DNA of 64,000 bases, from NCBI RefSeq assembly GCF_000196495.1, contig NC_011313.1, positions 62,001 to 126,000 on the forward strand. Reading direction: 5' to 3'. The notes under the pieces were generated by a model that did not search any database, was not told the DNA's origin, and worked only from the letters and a program-made list of their open reading frames with translations. Of the stretch, positions 26,577 to 35,020 are shown one piece after another; the first letter of the stretch is position 1; the number at the start of each line of letters is the position of its first letter. This DNA is from Aliivibrio salmonicida LFI1238 (lineage in GTDB: Bacteria > Pseudomonadota > Gammaproteobacteria > Enterobacterales > Vibrionaceae). The translations under genes and the position numbers were made by a program.

Positions 26577-28050
26577 CACTTTCCTTAATATCAGCAAGTA
26601 CCGTTACCGCCTTATTATTAAGTTTAGTGTTGGTATGTAACATCGCCGAATTATTCTTCCTCTTGTACAACAAAGCAGACAAAATCATTGAATTGGTATT
26701 AATGTTGTGCGCCGTATTGGTCAAGCCATCGCTGTATATTCCCGTAGGAACAGAGCGAGAGTACAGGCTATTGGCTATCACATTTTCAACTAAGCGTTCA
26801 GCGTATTCGTCATCGTAAATAACACTGAGCCCAAAGGCGACTTTATTGCTGAACACCTGAAAGACTTCTATTGGCTTTCCTCCCGCTGAAGTACTTAGCC
26901 AACTTTTACCGTAAAAAAAGATATTATTGTAAGCAAACCATGGTGTTTGGTTCATGGCATCTTCCCCAAACACCCACAGTCTTTCAGTTTGTTTTTCCTT
27001 TGCTTTATGCAGGGTATAAATAGTATCAAGCTGATCCCACCACGCTGTCGGTTCCCCCAACTCTAAACGAGTGAGCACATAGGGATCTGGCGTTGAAAAT
27101 GGCATGTTTCTCGAATCAATATAAAAAGGAATGCCACCAATAATCACTTTATCGATGTCTGTTTTCTGGTAACTTTCACTCACATCAAAACCAAACAAAG
27201 CAAAACCAGAAGCTGCATATTGTAAATACCCTAAACGCCCTTCTTGGCGATAATGTTCACTTTGCTTTCTTAATTTAGTGCCATACAAGGTTTTATTGTG
27301 CACTGAAGAAGCGAGTGACCACTTACTTACGATATTATCTACCAACAGGGCTAATTCTTTTTTTTCTTGTTTAATGATATGCAACCAAATCAGCAGGCGG
27401 CCAATGTCTAAAGCCGACCATCCATTGCCATTGCTTTTTGTATTGCTGTACCGTCCTGATGGCTTTCCAGTTTTGGTGCTGTATTCTCGATTAGGTAATT
27501 TACCTTGATACAAAGGCGCTTCTAGCAACGTCGTCAATAACCTTTTTAATTTACGATGAGTGAACTCTTTTGATTGTAAACCCAAGCCCTCAAGTGAGAA
27601 CTGAGCACTGATATCACTGGCAACATCCCACATCGTAACGTGGTGATAGCCTTGAACAGAATCGGTAAATCCCGTATTTTCATTCCAATTACGATCAAAA
27701 TAATATTGCGCTTTTTTTGCTAGTAATTTTTCATTACGGGTCAATTCAACCAAAACCAAAGGAATAGGGAAATTATGTGGGCCTTCGTCTTCTTGAATAA
27801 ATGCAGGCGTTAAATCAGTTGATTCGTCAGTCACTGCACGCTCATCAAGGTGTTCAGGTTCAACTATCTGCGGGGTCATAACAATAGAACGCCGCTGAAA
27901 AGTAGGTGCGGCTTGCTCTGAAAGAGTTTCATTAGGCGCAACAGAGCGCTTCCCATAAAAACTAGGGGAATCTGTCTCTGCTGTTACTGATATAGTGAAT
28001 GAGGATAAAACAATCCCTATTAGCGTTATCCAGACCCTAGATAGCCCCAT
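26569..28050 (-). CDS. exported DUF3131 protein
   Basis: 493 residues from the ATG (AAAGGAGG four bases upstream; the GTG just before it is too close to that site). The signal peptide is ~1-24, then a low-complexity linker (~25-95), then a DUF3131 domain (~100-480) with characteristic YFDRNWNENTGFTDSV and MWDVASDISAQFSLEGLGL segments. DUF3131 looks like an alpha/alpha-barrel and is often found near bacterial polysaccharide genes, but no activity is established. It forms an operon with the GH16 gene, with overlapping ends, and is divergent from the second ABC exporter gene, with ~180 bp between. Confidence 0.85.
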   Translation of the reverse strand: MGLSRVWITLIGIVLSSFTISVTAETDSPSFYGKRSVAPNETLSEQAAPTFQRRSIVMTPQIVEPEHLDERAVTDESTDLTPAFIQEDEGPHNFPIPLVLVELTRNEKLLAKKAQYYFDRNWNENTGFTDSVQGYHHVTMWDVASDISAQFSLEGLGLQSKEFTHRKLKRLLTTLLEAPLYQGKLPNREYSTKTGKPSGRYSNTKSNGNGWSALDIGRLLIWLHIIKQEKKELALLVDNIVSKWSLASSVHNKTLYGTKLRKQSEHYRQEGRLGYLQYAASGFALFGFDVSESYQKTDIDKVIIGGIPFYIDSRNMPFSTPDPYVLTRLELGEPTAWWDQLDTIYTLHKAKEKQTERLWVFGEDAMNQTPWFAYNNIFFYGKSWLSTSAGGKPIEVFQVFSNKVAFGLSVIYDDEYAERLVENVIANSLYSRSVPTGIYSDGLTNTAHNINTNSMILSALLYKRKNNSAMLHTNTKLNNKAVTVLADIKESDE

Positions 28051-28231
28051 CACACCTCCTTTGTGTGTATCTCCTAAGCATAGGATAACTCAAGGCATTT
28101 TCATAAAAATAATCGTCAAATAACGCCCTCTATATTCTGATATAAAGAAATCTTCTTTTCTCATTACGAATAGCGCATTCTTTTTCCTATACTGCTTACA
28201 CTAGATTAATAACATTATTTGAGGTGTACTT

Positions 28232-29932
28232 TTGTTTAAGGATAAGCTGAAAAAATCACTGTCAGAAACAAAGAGAGACGTATCGTTTGCCTTACTCTTT
28301 AGCTGTGCAATCAACTTTCTCGTACTTACGTTACCCATTTACAGTTTGCAGCTTTTTGACCGAGTGCTTGGTAGCTCTAGCTTAGACACCCTATACGCTT
28401 TATTATTTATTGCTGTTTTTCTTTTAACAGCACAAGCCGTTATCGAATATTTCCGTATTGCTTTGTTACAGCGTTCAGGCTTGAAACTCGATGTTTCTAT
28501 TAGCTCCATCATGTTATCTGAAAGTATTCGACAATCAGCCATATCCAAAAATATTAATAAACAAGGTTTACAAGATCTGTCTGAGATAAGACGTTTCTTA
28601 TTATCCCCTTCTAGCTCTGCTATTTTTGATATGCCGTGGATCCCTCTTTTCCTTGGTATTCTATTTATGCTCCATCCTGCGATTGGTTTAATCACCTTAT
28701 CTGGCTGCGTTATTTTCATTATTTTAGCCATTGTCATGATGCATTCTGCCAAAGAATCAACCATTGAAAGTAACAAGGTCGCGGCAAAAACCACCTTAGA
28801 ATTAAACGACTATCTCCGCAATGCATCAACACTAAAAGCCATGGGGATGGCAGAAAGCATTGGTAAATATTGGAATAAACAAAACCATAAGATGCTTGGT
28901 TTACAGTGGGTAGTAAATTCTCGTATCGGGCAGTTACTCGCCATCAGCCGCTATTTTAGAACTATTTTACAAGTGCTTATATTAACGATTGGGGTAATAC
29001 TGGCATTACAACAAGAGATTGGAACGGGGGCTATAATCGCAAGTTCCATCATTATGGGGCGAGTACTTTCTCCTTTCGAACAAGCCGTTAATGGCTGGAA
29101 GTCATGGTTCAGTGCATTTAAAGCGTATCAGCGCCTTAAAAACTTCTCTTTTATTGAAGAGTACGCAGCAAAAACCACACTACCCAACCCTAAAGGTGAC
29201 ATTCTCTTTCAAAACGTGGGATTAAAACTGCCACATAAAAAAGAACCCGTTTTGCAAAACATCAATTTCAAATTAGGTCATGGTAATGCACTCGCTATTT
29301 TAGGCAATTCCGGTTCAGGTAAATCAACATTAGCGTCGTTATTAATGGGGATTCATGCGCCGAGTGTCGGTTCAATAAAAATAGACGGTGCCGCGATTCA
29401 TCTTTGGCCAGAAAAACAATTTGGTCAACACATCGGATATTTACCGCAACAAGTCGGTTTATTATCCGGCACCATTGCTGAAAATATTTGTCGATTTACC
29501 GAAGCTACAGATGAAGACATCATCGCAGCCGCTCGTTTAACCTGTATTCATAAACTGATTATTTCTCTTCCTCAGGGCTACGATACCTACTTAGAAGAAG
29601 GGGGCAGTTCTCAACTCTCTGGTGGACAAAAACAACGTATCGCCTTAGCTCGAGCTATTTTTTCCAATCCCTCAATTCTTGTGTTGGACGAACCAAACTC
29701 AAACCTTGATCCCGAAGGTGAAATTGCGTTGGCTATTGTTCTGCAATACTGTAAAGAAAACAAAATCACCGTAATTATGATAAGCCACCGCCCTGGTTTT
29801 TTACGCCAAATGGATTGGGTGATCTCGTTAAAAGAAGGACAAGTTCAGAAGGCGGGGCCATCAAAACTATTTTTAGAAGAGATGTCTGCCATTGATAACC
29901 CTAACTCTGTTACTGTTCCTAAAACAGCGTAA
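28232..29932 (+). CDS. type I secretion ABC exporter, PrtD-like, canonical
   Basis: 566 residues: exporter membrane domain (~18-300) and a fully canonical ATPase: Walker A GNSGSGKST (~359), Q-loop YLPQQVGLLSGT, signature LSGGQKQR (~461), Walker B ILVLDEPNSNLD (~483) and H-loop MISHR. It has no N-terminal peptidase-like domain, as in PrtD/AprD exporters of unprocessed RTX-type substrates. Translation appears to begin at TTG, seven bases after GAGGTG; no ATG is available near the domain start. It is followed 14 bp later by its HlyD partner. Its original substrate may be the large protein whose C-terminal fragment remains at 32418-32803. Confidence 0.92.
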   Translation: MFKDKLKKSLSETKRDVSFALLFSCAINFLVLTLPIYSLQLFDRVLGSSSLDTLYALLFIAVFLLTAQAVIEYFRIALLQRSGLKLDVSISSIMLSESIRQSAISKNINKQGLQDLSEIRRFLLSPSSSAIFDMPWIPLFLGILFMLHPAIGLITLSGCVIFIILAIVMMHSAKESTIESNKVAAKTTLELNDYLRNASTLKAMGMAESIGKYWNKQNHKMLGLQWVVNSRIGQLLAISRYFRTILQVLILTIGVILALQQEIGTGAIIASSIIMGRVLSPFEQAVNGWKSWFSAFKAYQRLKNFSFIEEYAAKTTLPNPKGDILFQNVGLKLPHKKEPVLQNINFKLGHGNALAILGNSGSGKSTLASLLMGIHAPSVGSIKIDGAAIHLWPEKQFGQHIGYLPQQVGLLSGTIAENICRFTEATDEDIIAAARLTCIHKLIISLPQGYDTYLEEGGSSQLSGGQKQRIALARAIFSNPSILVLDEPNSNLDPEGEIALAIVLQYCKENKITVIMISHRPGFLRQMDWVISLKEGQVQKAGPSKLFLEEMSAIDNPNSVTVPKTA

Positions 29933-29946
29933 GCAAGGATGAACTT

Positions 29947-31236
29947 ATGACTCAATTTAGTACCACTCGTATTATTACTCTCTGCTCTGCCTTTATTTTA
30001 TTAACCATAGGTGGGTTTGTTTGGTGGGCAACAACAGCGCAACTAAGCTCTGCATCTATCGCAAACGGTTCATTGATCGTCGAGTCTCAGCGTAAAAAAA
30101 TTCAACATCTACAAGGTGGCTGGGTAAAAGCAATTCATGTCACTGAAGGCCAACATGTAGAGAAAGGCGACTTATTAATTGAGCTAGCGAACACTAAAGC
30201 TGATTCTGATTACTATCGCCTAATGCTACGATCTATTTCTTTAAAAGCAACCATTGAGCGACTTCAAGCCGAGTTAAGCGATAACAACATCGTATCATGG
30301 ACAGAGGAATATCATGACGAAGCAAACAGTGCTGATGTCATGAACATTTTAAATAATCAGACACTTCAATTTCAGCAGTTTTTATTACGTAATGAGCTTC
30401 GAACTAACCAATACACTCAAAATAAAGAACAACTAACTGAACAAATTCGTGGTTCTAAATCCCAATTAAAATCCATAAAACGTCAGCTTCAATTGGTAAG
30501 TAAAGAAATTAACATGATGAAAGGGCTAGTAAAAAAAGGATACGTTTCCCAAACTAAAATGTTTGAAATACAACGCCATCAAGCCAGTATTGAATCTCAA
30601 CGAGAAGAGCTACAAACTAAGATTAATGTCTCGACTCGTCAGTTAACCTCACTCAAACAAGATTTTGAAGCCAAAGACATTGAATTAAAACAGTCCCTTT
30701 CCTCTCAATCAAATCAGTTAGAAAAAGAATGGTTAGACACTAATCAGGCCTTAATAACGGCTCTAGATGTTCGATCACGCATCAAAGTAAGAAGTGAGCA
30801 TACTGGCACTATTGTTGGTTTAAACATTCACAGTATTGGGGGAGTTGTTAATCCTGGCGATATTATTATGGAAATCGTACCAAACAATGAACAACTTATC
30901 GTTCAAGCCATTATTAAGCCCGAAGACATTGATGTAGTAAGAACAGGACAAACCGCAAAAGTAAGGCTAAATGCGTATAACGTCCGTAAAACACCCCCAA
31001 TTACGGGAACCGTCATTTATGTCGCGGCGGATAGACTAAATAAAAAAGGGGAGAAAGAAAGCGGATATTTGGTGAAAGTTCAATTGCTTCAAGAAGAGAT
31101 AACCAAACTCACTAACGTCGAACTTTATCCTGGGATGCCAACTGATGTTTTAATCTTATTAGAAAATCGGACGCTCTGGGATTACTTTACCGCACCGTTA
31201 TTTAACTCTTACTACAAAGCATTTCGTGAACAATAA
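29947..31236 (+). CDS. HlyD-family type I secretion adaptor (second), PrtE-like
   Basis: 429 residues with a short cytoplasmic N-terminus, one membrane helix (~8-27), lipoyl half-motif IQHLQGGWVKAIHVTEGQH, a long coiled-coil hairpin (~90-270), the second lipoyl half (VRSEHTGTIVGLNIHSIGG) and a C-terminal barrel. It pairs with the canonical ABC exporter just upstream (14-bp gap, good AAGGATG ribosome site). No TolC-type gene follows, so the channel would come from 20627 or from elsewhere in the genome. Sequence similarity to the first HlyD protein (17067) is only at fold level, so the two are not a recent duplication. Confidence 0.93.
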   Translation: MTQFSTTRIITLCSAFILLTIGGFVWWATTAQLSSASIANGSLIVESQRKKIQHLQGGWVKAIHVTEGQHVEKGDLLIELANTKADSDYYRLMLRSISLKATIERLQAELSDNNIVSWTEEYHDEANSADVMNILNNQTLQFQQFLLRNELRTNQYTQNKEQLTEQIRGSKSQLKSIKRQLQLVSKEINMMKGLVKKGYVSQTKMFEIQRHQASIESQREELQTKINVSTRQLTSLKQDFEAKDIELKQSLSSQSNQLEKEWLDTNQALITALDVRSRIKVRSEHTGTIVGLNIHSIGGVVNPGDIIMEIVPNNEQLIVQAIIKPEDIDVVRTGQTAKVRLNAYNVRKTPPITGTVIYVAADRLNKKGEKESGYLVKVQLLQEEITKLTNVELYPGMPTDVLILLENRTLWDYFTAPLFNSYYKAFREQ

Positions 31237-31245
31237 GGATATATC

Positions 31246-31488
31246 ATGATTTTTTGGCTCAGTTTTTATTTCTTTTTCTTCGCCTTAACGGCATTTATTG
31301 GGTATCGAAAAGGCAACCTCATTGCCGGTATTTTACTTGGTTATGTTCTTGGCCCTGTCGGTTTATGCCTTATTTTATTAAGTAAGAATCGCCTTAAATT
31401 GGCCTGTCCACATTGCCAAGCACTTATCCATAAACATTCTTATTTTTGCCCAAATTGTGATAACAAAGTACTGCACGCCCTAACTTAA
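31246..31488 (+). CDS. small membrane protein with zinc ribbon
   Basis: 80 residues: a hydrophobic hairpin (helices ~2-18 and ~24-44, with glycine-rich turn GILLGYVLGPVG) followed by two CxxC knuckles, CPHC and CPNC, 14 residues apart, which make a zinc ribbon facing the cytoplasm. It is not a member of a family whose role I know. It starts 9 bp after the HlyD stop with AAGGAT before the ATG, so it belongs to the ABC-HlyD operon and may help that exporter. Confidence 0.8.
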   Translation: MIFWLSFYFFFFALTAFIGYRKGNLIAGILLGYVLGPVGLCLILLSKNRLKLACPHCQALIHKHSYFCPNCDNKVLHALT

Positions 31489-31523
31489 TAGACACTAAAT
31501 AAAACATTGTAGAGAACATTTAT

Positions 31524-32282
31524 ATGATCAAACACACCAAGAAACTGCAAATTTTCCTTATGTTCCTTATTGCCTGTCTTTTTATTAGTGGTATGACCCT
31601 ACTTTCTTTAAGCTCATCGATTAATAATAAGAACGAAACAATTCAACGCCTAACGGATGACCTCATTGCTGAACAATTACTATCAAGCTCATTAACAGAT
31701 TACGACAACGTCATTATTGAACTGCAATCAAAGAATGACACCCTTCGCCGTGATTTAAGTATCACAAGTGAAACCTTAGTTGAGAAAAACTTAACCATTA
31801 ATCAGCTTAAAGAACAACTGGCGACCGAGCGACGTAAATTAGCTCGCTATAAATCAAGCTACAATAAAAACCTGAAATCACGTTTAGCTAACGAAAAGAA
31901 AAAACTAAATACTCAATTAGACAAAGAGCGAGTAGCCTTACAATCTCAAGAGAATGAGCTTGAACAACAGCGTGTAGAGCTAGAGAAATTAAAAAATACC
32001 CCACCACCAGAAAAAACAGTCACCGCCGCAGATCAAAAGGCGATTGACGAAGAGCGAGTAGAAGAATTAATGAAAAAATTCGATGCTTACCAAGTTGATT
32101 TAAGTGTTGAAAACCAATGTGATAAAGACTATCTATACCGTTATAACGAAGCAAAAAGCACCTTAAGCCACATCAGAACGTATTTACAGAAAAACCAAAT
32201 GGATTCGAATTATTATCATTTTGTCATTGCCAATGACACCTCGATTACAGCGCAAAACCGTAAACTGTGCTTAGGTGATTAA
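31524..32282 (+). CDS. membrane-anchored coiled-coil protein
   Basis: 252 residues. One N-terminal membrane helix (~9-31, flanked by Lys on the cytoplasmic side), then a long heptad-type coiled coil rich in Glu, Lys, Gln and Leu (~35-165), a Pro-rich break (TPPPEKT), and a small C-terminal domain with two Cys (~200 and ~248) that could form a disulfide in the periplasm. I do not recognise the family. Last gene of the ABC-HlyD operon, followed by a terminator. It could be a scaffold or length-spanning partner of the exporter, but nothing in the sequence proves this. Confidence 0.78.
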   Translation: MIKHTKKLQIFLMFLIACLFISGMTLLSLSSSINNKNETIQRLTDDLIAEQLLSSSLTDYDNVIIELQSKNDTLRRDLSITSETLVEKNLTINQLKEQLATERRKLARYKSSYNKNLKSRLANEKKKLNTQLDKERVALQSQENELEQQRVELEKLKNTPPPEKTVTAADQKAIDEERVEELMKKFDAYQVDLSVENQCDKDYLYRYNEAKSTLSHIRTYLQKNQMDSNYYHFVIANDTSITAQNRKLCLGD

Positions 32283-32345
32283 TGCTTACTTTATAGTATG
32301 ACTAAATAAATATTAATGATTAACCGAGCAAGATAAAAACATCAA

Positions 32346-32380
32346 TAAAAATGCCGAATATTTCTATTCGGCATTTTTTG
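32346..32380. terminator. bidirectional intrinsic terminator
   Basis: A 14-pair stem (AAAAATGCCGAATA and its complement) around a TTTC loop with a T-run. It ends the exporter operon and, from the other side, the remnant adhesin gene. Confidence 0.92.
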
Positions 32381-32417
32381 TGTTAACAATTTATCGTCTA
32401 ATCATTAAAGATAACCG

Positions 32418-32803
32418 TTAAGCTATTTCGTTAGGATCAGCAATGGTGATTTGGTCTTCATCACAATCACTCCATATCGTAACTTCATCTCCGGTACTGT
32501 TCGCAAACGTATAGCCATTTAAGTTACTGGTATCAATATTACTTGCTTCGTAAGTGTCTTTTAAGCCACTGTCCATCATCGCGGTATACCCGTAAGCTGC
32601 CAGTGAGATCCATCAATATTTAAGGTTTCAACACCTGAACATACAAACTGACCATTAGCCTCTCCTGCGCTGTCATTAACCAATATTTTATCTAGCGCTA
32701 TTTTTAACTCGGTATTCGAGGTATTAACAACCACCCCTTCAATCTCTTGATACGCGGTTTGTGTCATATCAATGATACTGTCTTGGCCATCATTGCCTAC
32801 AAC
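32418..32803 (-). pseudogene. C-terminal remnant of a second large type I secreted protein
   Basis: The minus strand reads out of the IS66 end in an open frame (VVGNDGQDSIIDMTQTAY...) that has the look of the C-terminal region of RTX/LapA-type secreted proteins: an acidic GNDGQDS turn, then I-E-x-V-V-V-N, then long beta strands. At about 32576-32580 the frame is broken; after a one-base shift it continues (MDSGLKDTYEASN ... ITIADPNEIA) to a stop at 32418. Thus the gene has lost its whole 5' part to IS66 copy 2 and also has a frameshift. It is convergent with the canonical ABC-HlyD operon, the usual place for a T1SS substrate gene. Confidence 0.65.
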
Positions 32804-32819
32804 GTAAGCGTGCGGGGAA

Positions 32820-34307
32820 CTACACCTTGTCTTTTACATTCCAAGGTAAAAGTGAATCGATATCTGGCGATCCAACACATAAACGATCTAGACAATACCT
32901 AATATAATCGTAAGGGATTAATCCGTTTGCCTTTGCTGTTTCTACAATGCTGTAAAGCATTGCACTTGAATCTGCACCAGCCGTTGAACCCGAAAATAAC
33001 CAGTTTTTCCGGCCGATAACAAACGGTTTAACCGCTCGCTCTGCTCGATTGTTATCAATAGATAACAATCCATCATCAATATAACGAACTAATTTATCCC
33101 ATTGATTTAATGTATAGCTAATCGCCTCACCTAATTTTGTTTTAGGTGATACTCGACTAACTGCGCTATCAAGCCAATCACGGAGCTCTTTAAGTAAATC
33201 GCGGGCTTCTGTCTGCCTAGCAACATACTTGGCTTCAGGGGAAGCCTCTTTTAATAACGATTCGATCCGGTATAGCTTTTGGATTTTACTCAATACCCAA
33301 TCTGCACTCCCTGTTTTCCCTTTTACTTGAACACGTTGAGCCTCAATAAATCGTCGACGTGCGTGTGCCCAACAGCCAACTAAAATCGCTTCAGTTTGTT
33401 CATAACCTTGGTAACCATCGGTATGTAAATACCCGTTATAACCTTTTAAAAAGTTAACTGGATGGTTGCCATGCCTGCTAGATTGATAATCATAAAGTAC
33501 AATTCCAGGCAAAACACCAGAGCCTGGAGAATCATAGCCAGAGCAGTAGACCCACATATAACATTTTGCTTTTTCAACATCCAACACATTTACCGTTGTT
33601 TCATCACAATGCAGAGTGGGTTGTTCAAGCAAAATACGATGTAACTCGTTATTAAGAGGGGTAAATAGTACCGAGCATTTTATTAACCAATCCGCCATCG
33701 TTCGCCGTCCAATAATGATACCCCATTGCTGAAATAACGTTTCTTGACGATAAAGTGGAAGACTGTATTGAAATTTAGCCGTAATAATTTGAGCAAGTAA
33801 ACTTGCGGTCGCAATCCCTTTAGGGATTGGTGACGCTGGCATTGGGGCTTGTTTAATGTCTACTGAAGTATTGTTTTTTTCACAATTTCGGCAAGCATAT
33901 TTAGGACGAACATGTTGAATAACTTCCACTTTAGCTGGTACAAATTCCAACTTTTCACTGATGTCTTTACCCATCGCATGCATCTCTAGACCGCAACACT
34001 TACAAGTTTTATCTTTTATGTCGTGGATAATAACAGTACGCGGTAAGTCTTCAGGTAAGCGTTGGCGTTTTGGCTTTTGACGAGTGTAGGTAATCGTTTG
34101 TGTGTCATCATTTTCAATGATGATTTCTTCTTCTGTTTCATTGAATAAATCAAATTGAGTCGAGTCAGATTCACTGCTTTTACCAAAGCGCTGATGTTGA
34201 GCCAGTCGAAATTGCTCTAGAAGACGGTTATATTTATTTTCAAGCTGAAGCACAAGTGCTTTCAGCTCGTCAATGGTATCAGGAAGTGGTTTTATTTTAT
34301 CAGTCAT
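32820..34307 (-). CDS. tnpC: IS66 transposase TnpC
   Basis: Full-length 495-residue IS66 transposase: N-terminal coiled segment, zinc-binding CKCCG...CRNCEK region (~105-150), then the DDE catalytic core (LHCDETTVNV, TDGYQGY, and the Glu of NNRAERAVKPF) and an IS66 C-terminal tail (YDYIRYCLDRL). The TAG stop lies inside the terminal inverted repeat. It differs from copy 3 by Asn instead of Tyr in SSRHGNHPVN. It may be able to act on other copies in trans even though tnpA of this copy is broken. Confidence 0.96.
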   Translation of the reverse strand: MTDKIKPLPDTIDELKALVLQLENKYNRLLEQFRLAQHQRFGKSSESDSTQFDLFNETEEEIIIENDDTQTITYTRQKPKRQRLPEDLPRTVIIHDIKDKTCKCCGLEMHAMGKDISEKLEFVPAKVEVIQHVRPKYACRNCEKNNTSVDIKQAPMPASPIPKGIATASLLAQIITAKFQYSLPLYRQETLFQQWGIIIGRRTMADWLIKCSVLFTPLNNELHRILLEQPTLHCDETTVNVLDVEKAKCYMWVYCSGYDSPGSGVLPGIVLYDYQSSRHGNHPVNFLKGYNGYLHTDGYQGYEQTEAILVGCWAHARRRFIEAQRVQVKGKTGSADWVLSKIQKLYRIESLLKEASPEAKYVARQTEARDLLKELRDWLDSAVSRVSPKTKLGEAISYTLNQWDKLVRYIDDGLLSIDNNRAERAVKPFVIGRKNWLFSGSTAGADSSAMLYSIVETAKANGLIPYDYIRYCLDRLCVGSPDIDSLLPWNVKDKV

Positions 34308-34378
34308 GTAGATGACTATATAACGATAATACAGGTAATCAATCGGTTGCCTCCTATTCTTGACTGAGAATCAACTAT

Positions 34379-34726
34379 TTAAAGGGTTGTTTGATAATGT
34401 ACCAGTTGATGTCCTAAGATATCAAAACCTTGTAATAGCAGTGTCAGTTGCTGCTCTGATAATGCTAACGTATCGTTATTTATATTTCGTGGCCATTTGA
34501 AGCGGTCTTCATCTAATCGCTTGTACCATAAAGCGAATCCTGTTTTATCCCAATACAATATTTTGAGTTTATCACGAGGCTTATTGCAAAATATAAATAG
34601 AGCATCACTAAACGGTGATAGTTGCATTTCTTGCTCAACAATCACGACAAGGCCATTAATGGCCTTGCGAAAATCGACAAAATCACGATGAAGATAAATG
34701 GTGGAAACATCAGTAAATACATTCAT
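34379..34726 (-). CDS. tnpB: IS66 accessory protein TnpB
   Basis: 115-residue IS66 Orf2 protein as in copy 1, with one substitution (Leu for Pro in GHQLVHY). Its normal coupling to tnpA translation is disturbed because the upstream frame is shifted by the 98-bp deletion. Confidence 0.95.
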   Translation of the reverse strand: MNVFTDVSTIYLHRDFVDFRKAINGLVVIVEQEMQLSPFSDALFIFCNKPRDKLKILYWDKTGFALWYKRLDEDRFKWPRNINNDTLALSEQQLTLLLQGFDILGHQLVHYQTTL

Positions 34727-34939
34727 GATTGATACCCTTTTAATAAGAGTCCTATCCAGTGAGGTTCAGTATTAGCTGGCAATGTTAATCTTTTGTTTCC
34801 ATCGTGCTTTACGTGCACTAAATGTCTTTGGCAGAATATTATGGTTACGACAAAATTCAGCGGCACTAAGCTTGCTAGATTGCTGAGATTCAAATAGAGC
34901 GTGCCATTGCTCTGGTGTTCTCTTTTTATCTTTTTGCAT
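34723..34939 (-). pseudogene. tnpA: IS66 tnpA with 98-bp internal deletion
   Basis: The first ~50 codons are intact. Then the sequence jumps between two copies of GTTAATC that are 98 bp apart in copy 1 (877-883 and 975-981), leaving one copy at 34784-34790. Since 98 is not a multiple of three the remaining 3' codons are out of frame. The lost stretch includes the 36-bp palindrome, so slippage across a hairpin between direct repeats is the likely cause. Confidence 0.93.
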
Positions 34940-35020
34940 AATTACGTTCTCGTTAAATGAAAGATCGTAAGATACGCATAATGAATTTTATTTGTTAGGT
35001 GTAGTTCCCCGCACGCTTAC

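Larger units (their letters stand above)
32804..35020 (-). mobile_element. IS66-family element, copy 2 (98-bp deletion in tnpA)
   Basis: 2217 bp with both 24-bp terminal inverted repeats intact and identical to those of the other copies. It is 98 bp shorter than copy 3 because of a deletion in tnpA. The outer 8-bp flanks differ (CCTACAAC on the left, AACCATAT on the right), so there is no target duplication. Left flank: adhesin remnant; right flank: nasA remnant. Confidence 0.96.
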
